DNA of 64,000 bases from Flavobacterium omnivorum. GTDB taxonomy: Bacteria > Bacteroidota > Bacteroidia > Flavobacteriales > Flavobacteriaceae. The position numbers were made by a program, and so were the translations under genes. Of this stretch, positions 26,341 to 35,276 are shown one piece after another (the stretch's first letter is position 1; every line of letters starts with the position of its first letter). The notes below the pieces were generated by a model, which saw only the letters and a list, made by a program, of their open reading frames with translations, made no database searches and was not told where the DNA came from. The stretch spans positions 323,099-387,098 of the forward strand of contig NZ_FNDB01000002.1 in NCBI RefSeq assembly GCF_900099915.1. The letters run 5' to 3'.

Positions 26341-27348
26341 TTGAAAATAAGAATTGCCATAAATGGTTTTGGAAGAATTGGAAGAAATTTATTCCGCTTG
26401 CTTTTAAACCATCCATCCATAGAAGTAGTTGCCATCAATGATATTGCTGATAAAAAAACAATGGCACATCTAGTAAAATACGACAGTATACACGGTGTTT
26501 TACCATTTGCAGTTAGCACTGATGATAAAGGGATTTTGCTAGACGGACAACATTATTTGTTTTTTCACGAAAAAAAGATTTGTAACCTCGATTGGAAAAG
26601 CTTAAACATTGATTATGTAATTGAATCTACCGGGAAATACAAAACTTTTGAAGAACTGAATTCCCATATTATAGCTGGTGCTAAAAAAGTAATACTCTCC
26701 GCACCTTCAGAAGTGGATACTATAAAAACAGTCGTTTTAGGTGTAAATGATTCTATTCTTGACGGTTCTGAAACCATTATATCCAATGCCAGTTGCACGA
26801 CCAATAATGCAGCTCCCATGATTAAGGTTATCAATGAACTTTGCGGCATAGAACAAGCGTATATTACCACAATACACTCCTATACAACAGACCAAAGCTT
26901 GCATGACCAACCTCACAAGGACTTGCGGCGAGCCCGAGGCGCTAGCCAATCTATTGTTCCTACCACAACTGGAGCAGCGAAAGCATTGACAAAAATATTT
27001 CCTGAGTTTGAAGGTAAGATTGGTGGCTGCGGTATTAGAGTGCCGGTTCCAGATGGTTCTTTAACCGACATCACGTTTAACGTGAAACGCGCTGTGACAA
27101 TTGAAGAAATAAACGCGGCCTTTAATAAAGCCGCAAAAACTACTTTAAAAGGCATTTTAGATTACACCGAAGATCCTATTGTGTCTGTAGATGTAATTGG
27201 CAATAAAAATTCATGTATATTTGATGCTCAGCTAACTTCAGTTATCGACAAAATGGTTAAAGTAGTGGGATGGTATGATAATGAGATTGGGTATTCCTCT
27301 CGAATAATTGATTTAATACTTTTGACAAGCATAAAAAATAACCAATAA
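26341..27348 (+). CDS. gap: glyceraldehyde-3-phosphate dehydrogenase
   Basis: Converts glyceraldehyde 3-phosphate to 1,3-bisphosphoglycerate with NAD in glycolysis. The protein has 335 residues. It starts with TTG at 26341, giving MKIRIAINGFGRIGRNLFRL, the standard NAD-binding opening; no ATG would keep it whole. The catalytic motif is SNASCTTNNAAP (Cys152). NDI after VVAI is the usual NAD-selective stretch, and HSYTTDQSLHDQPHKDLRRAR and GWYDNEIGYSSR are also present. It is followed 15 bases later by the hybrid histidine kinase gene, probably in one transcript. Confidence 0.96.
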   Translation: MKIRIAINGFGRIGRNLFRLLLNHPSIEVVAINDIADKKTMAHLVKYDSIHGVLPFAVSTDDKGILLDGQHYLFFHEKKICNLDWKSLNIDYVIESTGKYKTFEELNSHIIAGAKKVILSAPSEVDTIKTVVLGVNDSILDGSETIISNASCTTNNAAPMIKVINELCGIEQAYITTIHSYTTDQSLHDQPHKDLRRARGASQSIVPTTTGAAKALTKIFPEFEGKIGGCGIRVPVPDGSLTDITFNVKRAVTIEEINAAFNKAAKTTLKGILDYTEDPIVSVDVIGNKNSCIFDAQLTSVIDKMVKVVGWYDNEIGYSSRIIDLILLTSIKNNQ

Positions 27349-27363
27349 AAAAATCGGTAACAA

Positions 27364-29529
27364 ATGAAATTGTTTTTCGTTTATGTACTCTTTTTAAATA
27401 CACTGCTGTATTCTCAACCTAGTGAGGATACAGATAGCACCTCTTATTATAATAGTTTGAGTTATTCTCATGTTCAAAACAACAATTATAAAGAGGCATT
27501 GTCAAATACCCAAAAAGCAATACAGTACGCTAAAAAAAACAACAACATTAAAGATCAGGCAGTTGAAAACTACAACCTAGGAAAATTATATTACGACTTA
27601 AGAAAATATAACGATGCAATTGAATATTTTCTAAAAAGCAGTTCGCTTATCTCTATGCAAGAACCTGCAGTTATCCAAGCTGATACTTACTACAACCTTG
27701 GTTTATGCTATATGGCAAAAGAAAATTTCGATAGCGCTTCTATATACTTTCAGAAATCTAAATCTATACATACGGCACTAAAAATCCCCGATGCTGCTGA
27801 ATTGTTTCAACTTCAAAAAGGATTAATTTACAAAGGTAAAAAGAAATTAGATCTCGCTTTAACGGTTTTCAAGACGATAATTGCAATTCCTACTACTCCT
27901 GCTTTATCAGATACCAAAACAGAAGCCTTGTACCAAACCGGTAGTATTGAAGCACTAAAAAACAGAAATAATTTAGCTTTAAGCTATCTTGATAAAGCGC
28001 TTGAATTAAATGCTAAATCGGAGAATCTTGAACAGAAATCTAACATATTGCTTGCCTTAAGTAATGTTCATGAAAAAATGTTAGATAAAAACAATGCCTA
28101 CTCGTATTTAAAACAACATCTCAATCTGAAAGAGCGCCTTGCCATTATCGATAACGAAAGACTGGGAATAGAGGCTTATACAAAATTCAAGGAATCAGAA
28201 CGGTTAAAAGAAATTGTTCAAACCAATAATGATACTAAAGAACAGGAAAAAGCTAGCAAGTTCTCTAAACTCATTAGTATTCTTGCTATTGCGTTGATCT
28301 CTATTTTATCCTTATTAAGTTTGTCATTGTACAAAAATAACATCATCCGAAATCAGTCCAATTTGCTGTTAAAGGAGAAAAATAAAGAATTAGAAATTGC
28401 AAAAGACAAAGCCGAAAAGGCGTCAAAAGCGAGATCTGAATTTCTATCGACCGTAAGTCACGAACTTCGTACCCCCTTGAATGCTATTAATGGAATCACC
28501 CATTTACTATTAGAAGAAAATCCCAAAAAAACACAAATGGACTATTTGTCTTCGCTAAAATTCTCAGGCGATTACTTGACCAAATTTATAAATGAGATTT
28601 TAGAAATCAATAAAATAGAGTCCCACAGTATTGAAATTGAACACACTAACTTCAACCTAAAACAACTTCTAGTTGGAATTCAAAACTCATTAAAAGAATT
28701 AGCTTTAGTAAATAACAACAATTTCAGTTTAAATGTCGATGCTGCGATTCCTGACTATTTAATAGGTGATCCAACAAAATTGTCACAAATTATATTAAAT
28801 TTAATTAATAACGCCCTGAAATTTACTAAAAATGGTGACGTTACAGTAACCGCAAATCTACATGTTTTAGAGGACACAACGGCAACATTATATTTTGAAA
28901 TAAGAGATACTGGAATTGGGATTCCTGAAGACAAACTGACCAGCGTGTTTGATAGTTTCTCACAAGGTTCGATTGAAGTCAATCGAAAATACGGCGGAAC
29001 AGGCTTAGGATTGACCATTGTAAAGAAATTAATTAAAATCCTAGGTGGACGAATAGAATTAAAAAGCATCGTTGGCCAAGGCTCATCCTTTTCATTTAAA
29101 TTAGCCTTTAAAATAAGTGAACTTCCTGTAGAATTTAAAACAACCAAAAAAATTGATTACGATTCTAAATTAGTAAACAAAAAAATATTATTGGTTGAGG
29201 ATAATAGAATCAATCAAATGATCACAAAAAAGATGCTTCATAATAAGCGAATCATCTGTGAAGTAATAGATAACGGCGAAGATGCAATAGATTTAGTTCG
29301 CAAAAATAAATTTGATTTGGTACTGATGGACGTTCATTTACCCGGGATTAACGGAACAATCGCCACAGAATTGATTCGGACTTTTGATGCTGCCACACCT
29401 ATTATCGCGCTTACCGCGATCTCGCTTCATGAAAACCGCGACATGTTATTATCATTTGGTATGAACGATGTTATTACTAAACCGTTCATACCAGAAGAAT
29501 TTTATAGCGTGATTGCTGAATATATTTAG
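27364..29529 (+). CDS. hybrid sensor histidine kinase with TPR sensor domain and receiver
   Basis: A 721-residue membrane signalling protein. After a signal peptide (LFLNTLLYSQ) come TPR-like helices (about 30-270), one membrane helix (about 302-322), a coiled-coil linker, and a HisKA domain with FLSTVSHELRTPLNAI (phospho-acceptor His366). The ATPase shows NLINNALKFT, DTGIGIP and KYGGTGLGLTIV. A C-terminal receiver (about 607-721) has ILLVEDN and MDVHLPG with acceptor Asp656. The periplasmic TPR domain probably senses a protein or peptide. No output DNA-binding domain or dedicated response regulator is encoded nearby; output must be elsewhere. Confidence 0.94.
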   Translation: MKLFFVYVLFLNTLLYSQPSEDTDSTSYYNSLSYSHVQNNNYKEALSNTQKAIQYAKKNNNIKDQAVENYNLGKLYYDLRKYNDAIEYFLKSSSLISMQEPAVIQADTYYNLGLCYMAKENFDSASIYFQKSKSIHTALKIPDAAELFQLQKGLIYKGKKKLDLALTVFKTIIAIPTTPALSDTKTEALYQTGSIEALKNRNNLALSYLDKALELNAKSENLEQKSNILLALSNVHEKMLDKNNAYSYLKQHLNLKERLAIIDNERLGIEAYTKFKESERLKEIVQTNNDTKEQEKASKFSKLISILAIALISILSLLSLSLYKNNIIRNQSNLLLKEKNKELEIAKDKAEKASKARSEFLSTVSHELRTPLNAINGITHLLLEENPKKTQMDYLSSLKFSGDYLTKFINEILEINKIESHSIEIEHTNFNLKQLLVGIQNSLKELALVNNNNFSLNVDAAIPDYLIGDPTKLSQIILNLINNALKFTKNGDVTVTANLHVLEDTTATLYFEIRDTGIGIPEDKLTSVFDSFSQGSIEVNRKYGGTGLGLTIVKKLIKILGGRIELKSIVGQGSSFSFKLAFKISELPVEFKTTKKIDYDSKLVNKKILLVEDNRINQMITKKMLHNKRIICEVIDNGEDAIDLVRKNKFDLVLMDVHLPGINGTIATELIRTFDAATPIIALTAISLHENRDMLLSFGMNDVITKPFIPEEFYSVIAEYI

Positions 29530-29531
29530 AT

Positions 29532-30344
29532 TTAATAATTCAGAATTAATTCCTTAATAAGGCTTCTCACTTTTGGCTCTGCTTCTTTTGCTGCTTCCAG
29601 AACTTCATCATGAGAGATCGTACCAATACTTTCTGCGTTACCCATATCAGTAATTACTGAAATACCAAAAGTTTCCAAATCCATGTGACGTGCCACAATT
29701 ACTTCTGGAACTGTTGACATTCCAACGCAGTCTGCACCCAAAATTTTTACCATTTTATACTCTGCCAAGGTTTCAAAAGTGGGTCCTTGCAAGCCTAAAT
29801 AAATTCCTTCATGAACGGTAATGTTTAGTCCTATGGCTAATTCCGTTACTTTGGCAATCATTTTTCGCGAATATGGTTCGCTCATATTTACAAATCGAGG
29901 CCCAAAACGTTCGTCATTTTTTCCACGCAAAGGATGTTCTGGTGTCATATTGATATGATCCGTAATCATAACAATAGAACCTACTTTATAACTTGGATTT
30001 ACACCACCTGATGCATTTGAAACTACTAGTTTAGTAACCCCTAAAAACTTCATCACTCGTACTGGAAAAGTAACTTCCGTCATCGTATACCCTTCATAAA
30101 AATGAAAACGTCCCTGCATAGCAACAACTTTCTTGTTACCTATTGTTCCAAAAACTAATGCACCTTTGTGACCTTGCACTGTAGACACCGGAAAATTTGG
30201 GATTTCATTATACGGCAACGTAAATTCTACTTTCATTTCATCCGTAAAACTCCCTAATCCTGAACCTAAAATCACGCCATATTCTGGTGTGAAATCAATT
30301 TTTTCTTCAATATAACTAACTGTTTCTTGTACTTGTTCCCACAT
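29532..30344 (-). CDS. purine-nucleoside phosphorylase
   Basis: A 270-residue trimeric-type phosphorylase that splits purine nucleosides to the base and ribose 1-phosphate in salvage. Motifs seen are YGVILGSGLGSF (phosphate-binding), VQGHKGALVFG, MQGRFHFYEG, VSNASGGVNPS, GLQGPTFET and ADCVGMSTVPEVI. The start overlaps the end of lpxK by 29 bases on the same strand, so the two are co-transcribed with tight coupling. The assignment to inosine/guanosine specificity (low-molecular-mass class) is by family resemblance. Confidence 0.95.
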   Translation of the reverse strand: MWEQVQETVSYIEEKIDFTPEYGVILGSGLGSFTDEMKVEFTLPYNEIPNFPVSTVQGHKGALVFGTIGNKKVVAMQGRFHFYEGYTMTEVTFPVRVMKFLGVTKLVVSNASGGVNPSYKVGSIVMITDHINMTPEHPLRGKNDERFGPRFVNMSEPYSRKMIAKVTELAIGLNITVHEGIYLGLQGPTFETLAEYKMVKILGADCVGMSTVPEVIVARHMDLETFGISVITDMGNAESIGTISHDEVLEAAKEAEPKVRSLIKELILNY

Positions 30345-31341
30345 AATCTATAATTGTTTTATCAAAATATTCACTTCCCGAAACGAAAGAACTTTGTATA
30401 GGCAAATAAAAAAGTTGTTCGTTTGGCACACTTCCCCTTAACCGCACAAAATCTTTTTCGGTAGTGATAATAATGTTGTTTTGAGCTAAATTTTTAATTT
30501 CTAAAATGTCTTTATCGGTAAAATTATGATGGTCTGGAAAAGACAAACAAACATCATTTGGGTTTTGTAAATAGGAAAAAAATGGTTCCGGTTTTGCTAT
30601 TCCTGCCACCAATACTTTAGCAAAATATTGAATTTCATCAACTTTTATCTTTCGGTTTTCACCATAAATAAAATCATCATAAGCTATAAATGTAAAGTAT
30701 AATTCTTGATTCTTCGAAAGATTTAATCTCTTTTTAATGTCATCCTGTTCTTCAAGTGAAAGATTGAAAGGACATTTGGTGACTACAATAATATTTGCTC
30801 TTGCTGCACCGCTCCGGCTTTCGCGTAAATTTCCGGTTGGCAAAATAAAATCATCCGAATACAAATCGCCATACGAAGTGAGTAAAATGTAAAATCCCGC
30901 TTTTACTTTTCGATGTTGAAAAGCGTCATCAAGCAAGATAATTTCTGGTTTTTCTGTTTGCGAAAGCAATTGTTCTATCCCGTTTTTTCTGTCTGCATCA
31001 ACTGCTACTTGTATCGATGGGAATTTTTGGAAAAACTGGAATGGTTCATCACCAATAGTTGCGGCATTTGCATTGGCTTCCGCCAAAATAAAACCTTTGG
31101 ATTTTCTTTTATACCCTCTACTTAATGTGGCGATTTTATATTTATCAGAAAGCAACCGAATCAAATATTCAATTTGGGGGGTTTTACCCGTTCCGCCAAC
31201 GCTAAGATTCCCGACAGCAATAACAGGCAAATCAAAAGAGTACGATTTTAAAATATATTTATCGAAAAGAAAATTCCGAATACTTGTTATCAAACCATAT
31301 AATATGGCAAATGGAAACAGTAATTTTCGAAGTAAATTCAT
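30316..31341 (-). CDS. lpxK: tetraacyldisaccharide 4'-kinase
   Basis: Phosphorylates the lipid A disaccharide precursor at the 4' position at the inner membrane. The protein has 341 residues. An N-terminal hydrophobic helix (about 6-26) is followed by PVIAVGNLSVGGTGKTPQIEYL, the modified Walker A. KIATLSRGYKRKSKGF, GDEPFQF and ILLDDAFQHRKVK are also typical, the last containing the catalytic Asp-Asp-x-x-x-His. The C-terminal part has DHHNFTDKDI and TTEKDFVRL. It precedes and overlaps the purine-nucleoside phosphorylase gene. Confidence 0.96.
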   Translation of the reverse strand: MNLLRKLLFPFAILYGLITSIRNFLFDKYILKSYSFDLPVIAVGNLSVGGTGKTPQIEYLIRLLSDKYKIATLSRGYKRKSKGFILAEANANAATIGDEPFQFFQKFPSIQVAVDADRKNGIEQLLSQTEKPEIILLDDAFQHRKVKAGFYILLTSYGDLYSDDFILPTGNLRESRSGAARANIIVVTKCPFNLSLEEQDDIKKRLNLSKNQELYFTFIAYDDFIYGENRKIKVDEIQYFAKVLVAGIAKPEPFFSYLQNPNDVCLSFPDHHNFTDKDILEIKNLAQNNIIITTEKDFVRLRGSVPNEQLFYLPIQSSFVSGSEYFDKTIIDYVGTSTRNS

Positions 31342-31361
31342 TTTACGAAAGTAGAATAAAT

Positions 31362-31369
31362 TATCTTTG
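31362..31369 (+). promoter_or_regulatory. -7 promoter element (TAtcTTTG) of the Nif3-like gene
   Basis: TATCTTTG lies 83 bases before the ATG in the divergent lpxK/Nif3 gap. A 9-bp inverted repeat (31399-31407/31420-31428) sits in the leader. Confidence 0.6.
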
Positions 31370-31451
31370 ATTTAAAATTTTGTTTCTTTTGTTTACTGTT
31401 TAAAGTTAATCAAACCTTAAACTTTAAATCTTAGGCTAAAACCAAATAATC

Positions 31452-32546
31452 ATGAAAATAAAAGAAATTATTACCGTCCTCGAAGAAATGGCACCACTGG
31501 CCTATGCCGAAGATTTTGACAATGTAGGATTATTGGTTGGTGACCAAGAAGCAGAAGCAACAGGAGTTTTAGTTTGTCATGATGCTTTAGAAAATATAAT
31601 TGACGAAGCGATTGTAAAAAATTGCAATCTACTGGTTTGTTTTCATCCAATATTATTTTCCGGTTTGAAAAAAATTACTGGAAAAAACTACGTGGAACGA
31701 GCCATCATTAAAGCTATAAAAAATGATATTGCCATTTACGCCGTTCATACCGCACTAGACAATCATCAAGAAGGCGTGAATAAAATATTCAGTGATGCAT
31801 TAGGGCTAGTAAATACTAAAATCCTGATTCCAAAACAAAAATTCATTCGGAAATTAGTGACTTTTACCATTCCTGAAAATGCCGAAGAAGTGCGAAATGC
31901 GTTATTTGATGCTGGTGCAGGAAATATTGGCAACTATGAAAACTGCAGTTTTAATTCGAAAGGAATTGGAACCTACATGGGAAATGAGCAAAGCAATCCG
32001 CAGGTTGGCGAGCGATTTGAGTTTGTGCAAGGGGACGAAATCAAAATCGAAGTCACTTTCGAAAAACATTTGGAAAACAAAATCCTGAAAGCATTATTCA
32101 AAAGCCACGCGTATGAGGAAGTAGCGCATGAGATTTATGAGTTACAAAATCAGCATCAGAATATTGGTTTGGGAATGATTGGCGAATTGAAAAGTCCCAT
32201 GAGTGAAAAAGATTTTCTGCTTTTTGCTAAAGAAAAAATGCAATGTGGCGGAATTCGGCATTCCAACTTTATTGGAAAGGAAATTAAAAAAGTAGCCGTT
32301 CTTGGTGGAGCCGGAAGTTTTGCAATAAAAAATGCTATTCAAGCTGGAGCTGATGCTTATTTGACGGCCGATTTGAAATACCATCAGTTTTATGAAGCCG
32401 AAAATAAACTTTTATTGGCCGATATTGGACATTTTGAGAGCGAACGCTATACAAAAAATTATATTGTAGAGTATCTTCGAAAAAAAATCCTTAATTTTGC
32501 AGTTATTTTATCAGAAGAAAATTCAAATCCAGTTAAGTACTTATAG
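31452..32546 (+). CDS. Nif3-like dinuclear metal centre protein (NIF3/YqfO type)
   Basis: A 364-residue protein of the Nif3/GTP cyclohydrolase I type 2 family, usually a hexameric ring with two metals per subunit. Metal-binding segments are CFHPILFSGLK, AVHTALDNHQEGVN and ADIGHFESE. Between the two halves (about 130-240) lies the PII-like insertion seen in the longer YqfO form. The function is uncertain, with links to GTP cyclohydrolase naming being unproven here. It is followed after 3 bases by the zinc-ribbon-like gene, a pair often co-transcribed in bacteria. Confidence 0.93.
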   Translation: MKIKEIITVLEEMAPLAYAEDFDNVGLLVGDQEAEATGVLVCHDALENIIDEAIVKNCNLLVCFHPILFSGLKKITGKNYVERAIIKAIKNDIAIYAVHTALDNHQEGVNKIFSDALGLVNTKILIPKQKFIRKLVTFTIPENAEEVRNALFDAGAGNIGNYENCSFNSKGIGTYMGNEQSNPQVGERFEFVQGDEIKIEVTFEKHLENKILKALFKSHAYEEVAHEIYELQNQHQNIGLGMIGELKSPMSEKDFLLFAKEKMQCGGIRHSNFIGKEIKKVAVLGGAGSFAIKNAIQAGADAYLTADLKYHQFYEAENKLLLADIGHFESERYTKNYIVEYLRKKILNFAVILSEENSNPVKYL

Positions 32547-32549
32547 AAT

Positions 32550-33329
32550 ATGGCGAATACGAAAGAATTAAGTGTTGAGGACAAGTTAAGAGCAATTTAC
32601 GATTTACAACTAATTGACTCTAGAATTGACGAAATCAGAAACGTAAGAGGTGAACTTCCTTTAGAAGTAGATGATTTAGAAGATGAAGTGGCTGGTTTAA
32701 GCACACGTTCAGAAAAATTGAAAGGGGAACTTGAAGTTATTGAGGATCTTATCAAATCTAAAAAGAATGCAATTGATGAGCACAAAGAAGCTATCAAAAA
32801 ATATACTAAGCAACAAGAAACTGTTCGTAACAACAGAGAATTTAATTCGCTGACAAAGGAGATTGAATTTCAAGAATTAGAAATTCAATTGTCTGAAAAG
32901 CAAATTAAAGAAATGAAAGCTTCTATCGAACACAAGAAAGAAGTAATTTCGAGCTCTAAAGAAAGATTAGAAGCAAAATCCAATCACTTAAAGCACAAAA
33001 AATCTGAGTTAGACGCTATCATGGCTGAAACTGCTAAAGAAGAAGCATTCTTGTCTGAGAAATCAGCTGAATTCCAAGCTTTAATTGAAGAAAGATTATT
33101 GAAAGCTTACACTAGAATTAGAACAAGTGTTCGCAATGGTTTAGCAGTAGTTTCTATTGAAAGAGGAGCGTCGGCAGGATCATTTTTCACTATTCCACCA
33201 CAAACACAAGTAGAAATAGCTTCTAGAAAGAAAATCATTACTGATGAACATTCCGGAAGAATATTAGTTGACAGCACCTTAGCTGATGAAGAAAAAGAGA
33301 AAATGGAACAATTGTTTTCTAAATTCTAA
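32550..33329 (+). CDS. CdsZ/YbgI-neighbour type coiled-coil protein with degenerate zinc ribbon
   Basis: A 259-residue protein of the zinc ribbon (C4-type) family. Residues about 30-195 are a long coiled coil (KLKGELEVIEDLIKSKKNA, KQIKEMKASIEHKKEV). The C-terminal 65 residues keep the ribbon's shape (IPPQTQVEIASRKKIITD, SGRILV), but all four cysteine positions are replaced: A207 and G210 in the first knuckle, D232 and S235 in the second. The protein has no cysteine at all, so it cannot bind zinc in the usual way. It lies 3 bases after the Nif3-like gene. The role is unknown. Confidence 0.85.
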   Translation: MANTKELSVEDKLRAIYDLQLIDSRIDEIRNVRGELPLEVDDLEDEVAGLSTRSEKLKGELEVIEDLIKSKKNAIDEHKEAIKKYTKQQETVRNNREFNSLTKEIEFQELEIQLSEKQIKEMKASIEHKKEVISSSKERLEAKSNHLKHKKSELDAIMAETAKEEAFLSEKSAEFQALIEERLLKAYTRIRTSVRNGLAVVSIERGASAGSFFTIPPQTQVEIASRKKIITDEHSGRILVDSTLADEEKEKMEQLFSKF

Positions 33330-33337
33330 TTACATTT

Positions 33338-33361
33338 AAGTCCCGATACACATCGGGACTT
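33338..33361 (+). terminator. terminator after the zinc-ribbon-like gene, abutting the next start
   Basis: Arms AAGTCCCGAT (33338-33347) and ATCGGGACTT (33352-33361) are perfect with loop ACAC and a following T-run. That run ends directly before the ATG at 33369. Confidence 0.88.
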
Positions 33362-33368
33362 TTTTTTT

Positions 33369-34217
33369 ATGAAAAAATCACTTTATTTCCTGTTCACCAA
33401 ATCTGTCGGTTTATACGTAAATTTGTTAAGCTACGTATTTCCTGATAAAGCAACTCAACTTGCCTATTCCCTTTTTAGCGAACCAAGAGAAGGCAGGCTT
33501 ACAAAGGCAAATCTACCTAAAATACTAAAGGAAACAAAAACTGAAACTTTTCAGTATGACGGAAATGATATTCAAACGTATACGTGGAAAGGAAACGATA
33601 CGGTTATACTGCTCGTACACGGCTGGGAAAGTAACGCCTCGCGTTGGAAAAAAATGTTACCCTATTTAAAAAAATCAGGAAGCACCATTATAGCAATCGA
33701 TGCTCCTGCCCACGGTTTATCTAGTGGAAAGGAATTTAATATCCCCCAATATGCCAAATCTATTGATTTTATAGTTCAAAAATTCAAACCACTATACCTC
33801 ATTGGTCATTCTTTAGGTGGAAAAACATGCCTGTACTACCAATCCGTTTATCAAAATAACAGCATTGAAAAAATGGTGATTTTAGGCTCTCCAAGTGATT
33901 TTAAAATTATTCTTAACAATTACATTACAATGTTGAGTTTAAATTCTAAAATTTCAAAAGGTCTAGAAGCACATTATCTAAACCATTTTAAGCTGAAACT
34001 TGAAAAATTCTCTGGTAAACAATTTGCATCAGAAATAAAAACAAAAGGTTTTATCGCACATGACACCGATGATAAAGTTGTTTTATTTGAAGAAGGAAAA
34101 AAAATTGCTAGCACATGGAAAGACTCGATTTTCATCGAAACTAACGGCTTAGGCCATAGCATGCATGATGAGCAATTGTACAAAAAAGTCATTCAATTTT
34201 TATTTGAAACTGACTAA
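33369..34217 (+). CDS. alpha/beta hydrolase
   Basis: A 282-residue alpha/beta hydrolase. The oxyanion-side loop is ILLVHGWESNASRWKKMLPYL, the nucleophile elbow is GHSLGG, and the catalytic His is in NGLGHSMHDEQ. A hydrophobic N-terminus (about 1-30) might anchor it or serve as a signal. The substrate is unknown; esterase or lipase-like activity is likely. The ATG follows a strong terminator hairpin and its T-run without any space, so expression may rely on read-through or on an element within the hairpin. Confidence 0.88.
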   Translation: MKKSLYFLFTKSVGLYVNLLSYVFPDKATQLAYSLFSEPREGRLTKANLPKILKETKTETFQYDGNDIQTYTWKGNDTVILLVHGWESNASRWKKMLPYLKKSGSTIIAIDAPAHGLSSGKEFNIPQYAKSIDFIVQKFKPLYLIGHSLGGKTCLYYQSVYQNNSIEKMVILGSPSDFKIILNNYITMLSLNSKISKGLEAHYLNHFKLKLEKFSGKQFASEIKTKGFIAHDTDDKVVLFEEGKKIASTWKDSIFIETNGLGHSMHDEQLYKKVIQFLFETD

Positions 34218-34411
34218 TACTTTATTCTACATTTTTTGAATAGTAATTTGTTATGTCACATTAGGATAAATTCATGAAAAGCTACTATTTTACTTTTTCA
34301 ACTTTTACCAACCCAAAAATTCAACAACAATTTGATAGAGTGATGAGATTTCTATTTTGTCGAAATATGACAAAGATTATTTAAAACTCATATAACTATT
34401 TCCAAATTCAT

Positions 34412-34419
34412 TACTTTTG
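34412..34419 (+). promoter_or_regulatory. -7 promoter element (TActTTTG) of rluF
   Basis: TACTTTTG lies 4 bases before the ATG at 34424, so transcripts would have a very short or no leader. Confidence 0.6.
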
Positions 34420-34423
34420 CAAT

Positions 34424-35236
34424 ATGGAAGAAAATCTTAAACGCCTCAACAAATTTATAGGAGAAACAGGATATTGCTCTCGCCGCGAGGCAGATAAAAT
34501 CATTGAAGAAGGTCGCGTGACCATCAATGGAGTAGTCCCAGAATTAGGTACAAAAGTATCTCCAAATGATGAAGTGCGAATTGACGGGAAATTAATTCGA
34601 GAGAAAAGAGAGAAATCTATTTATTTAGCTTTTAATAAACCTGTTGGAATTGAATGCACAACCAACTTAGAAGTTCGTGGCAATATTGTAGATTATATTA
34701 ATTATCCAACACGTATTTTCCCCATTGGCCGTTTAGACAAAGCATCAGAGGGGTTAATTTTCATGACCAATGATGGCGATATTGTCAACAAAATTCTTCG
34801 TGCTCGAAACAACCACGAAAAAGAATACACCGTAACAGTCAACAAATTGATTACAGATCGTTTTATTGAAAAAATGAGTAATGGTGTTCCAATTTTAGAC
34901 ACGGTTACCCGAAAATGTAAGGTGGAAAAAATAAGCTCTACGACATTTAAAATCATTCTAACACAAGGATTAAACCGACAAATTCGTAGAATGACTGAAT
35001 ACTTAGGGTATGACGTTACTGCCCTGAAACGTATCCGAATTATAAATATTTCACTGGATGTTCCCGTAGGACGTTACCGTGATTTGACCGACGCAGAAAT
35101 CAAAGAGCTGAATGAATTGATTGAACCATCCAGTAAAACAGAAGAAGCCAGCCTGCCAAAAACGGAAGCGCCAAAAAGAAGAACCGAATTCATCAAAAGA
35201 GATGATCCCAGATTTAAAGGACGAGGAGATTATTAA
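34424..35236 (+). CDS. rluF: 23S rRNA pseudouridine synthase, RluF-like
   Basis: A 270-residue pseudouridine synthase with an N-terminal S4 domain (RLNKFIGETGYCSRREADKI) and the catalytic Asp in PIGRLDKASEGLIF. The stretch NDGDIVNKILRARNNHEKEY is close to RluF of E. coli, which modifies U2604 in 23S rRNA; related RluB and RluE cannot be fully excluded. ILTQGLNRQIRRMTEYLGYDV is the conserved C-terminal motif. The Lys/Glu/Pro-rich tail from residue 230 is outside the fold. A strong TAnnTTTG promoter element lies only 4 bases upstream of the ATG. Confidence 0.9.
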   Translation: MEENLKRLNKFIGETGYCSRREADKIIEEGRVTINGVVPELGTKVSPNDEVRIDGKLIREKREKSIYLAFNKPVGIECTTNLEVRGNIVDYINYPTRIFPIGRLDKASEGLIFMTNDGDIVNKILRARNNHEKEYTVTVNKLITDRFIEKMSNGVPILDTVTRKCKVEKISSTTFKIILTQGLNRQIRRMTEYLGYDVTALKRIRIINISLDVPVGRYRDLTDAEIKELNELIEPSSKTEEASLPKTEAPKRRTEFIKRDDPRFKGRGDY

Positions 35237-35245
35237 AAAATACAG

Positions 35246-35269
35246 ATCCCATTCAAAAATGAATGGGAT
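35246..35269. terminator. bidirectional terminator between rluF and the DUF4153-like gene
   Basis: Perfect 10-bp arms ATCCCATTCA (35246-35255) and TGAATGGGAT (35260-35269) with an AAAA loop, between convergent genes with T-rich flanks. Confidence 0.85.
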
Positions 35270-35276
35270 TTTGCTT

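Noticed and set aside
34274..34384. A 36-residue plus-strand frame (starts MKSYYFTFSTFTN) between the hydrolase and rluF
   Set aside because: An AGGA stands 8 bases upstream, but the composition is not distinctive and the frame is short. Not supported without conservation data.
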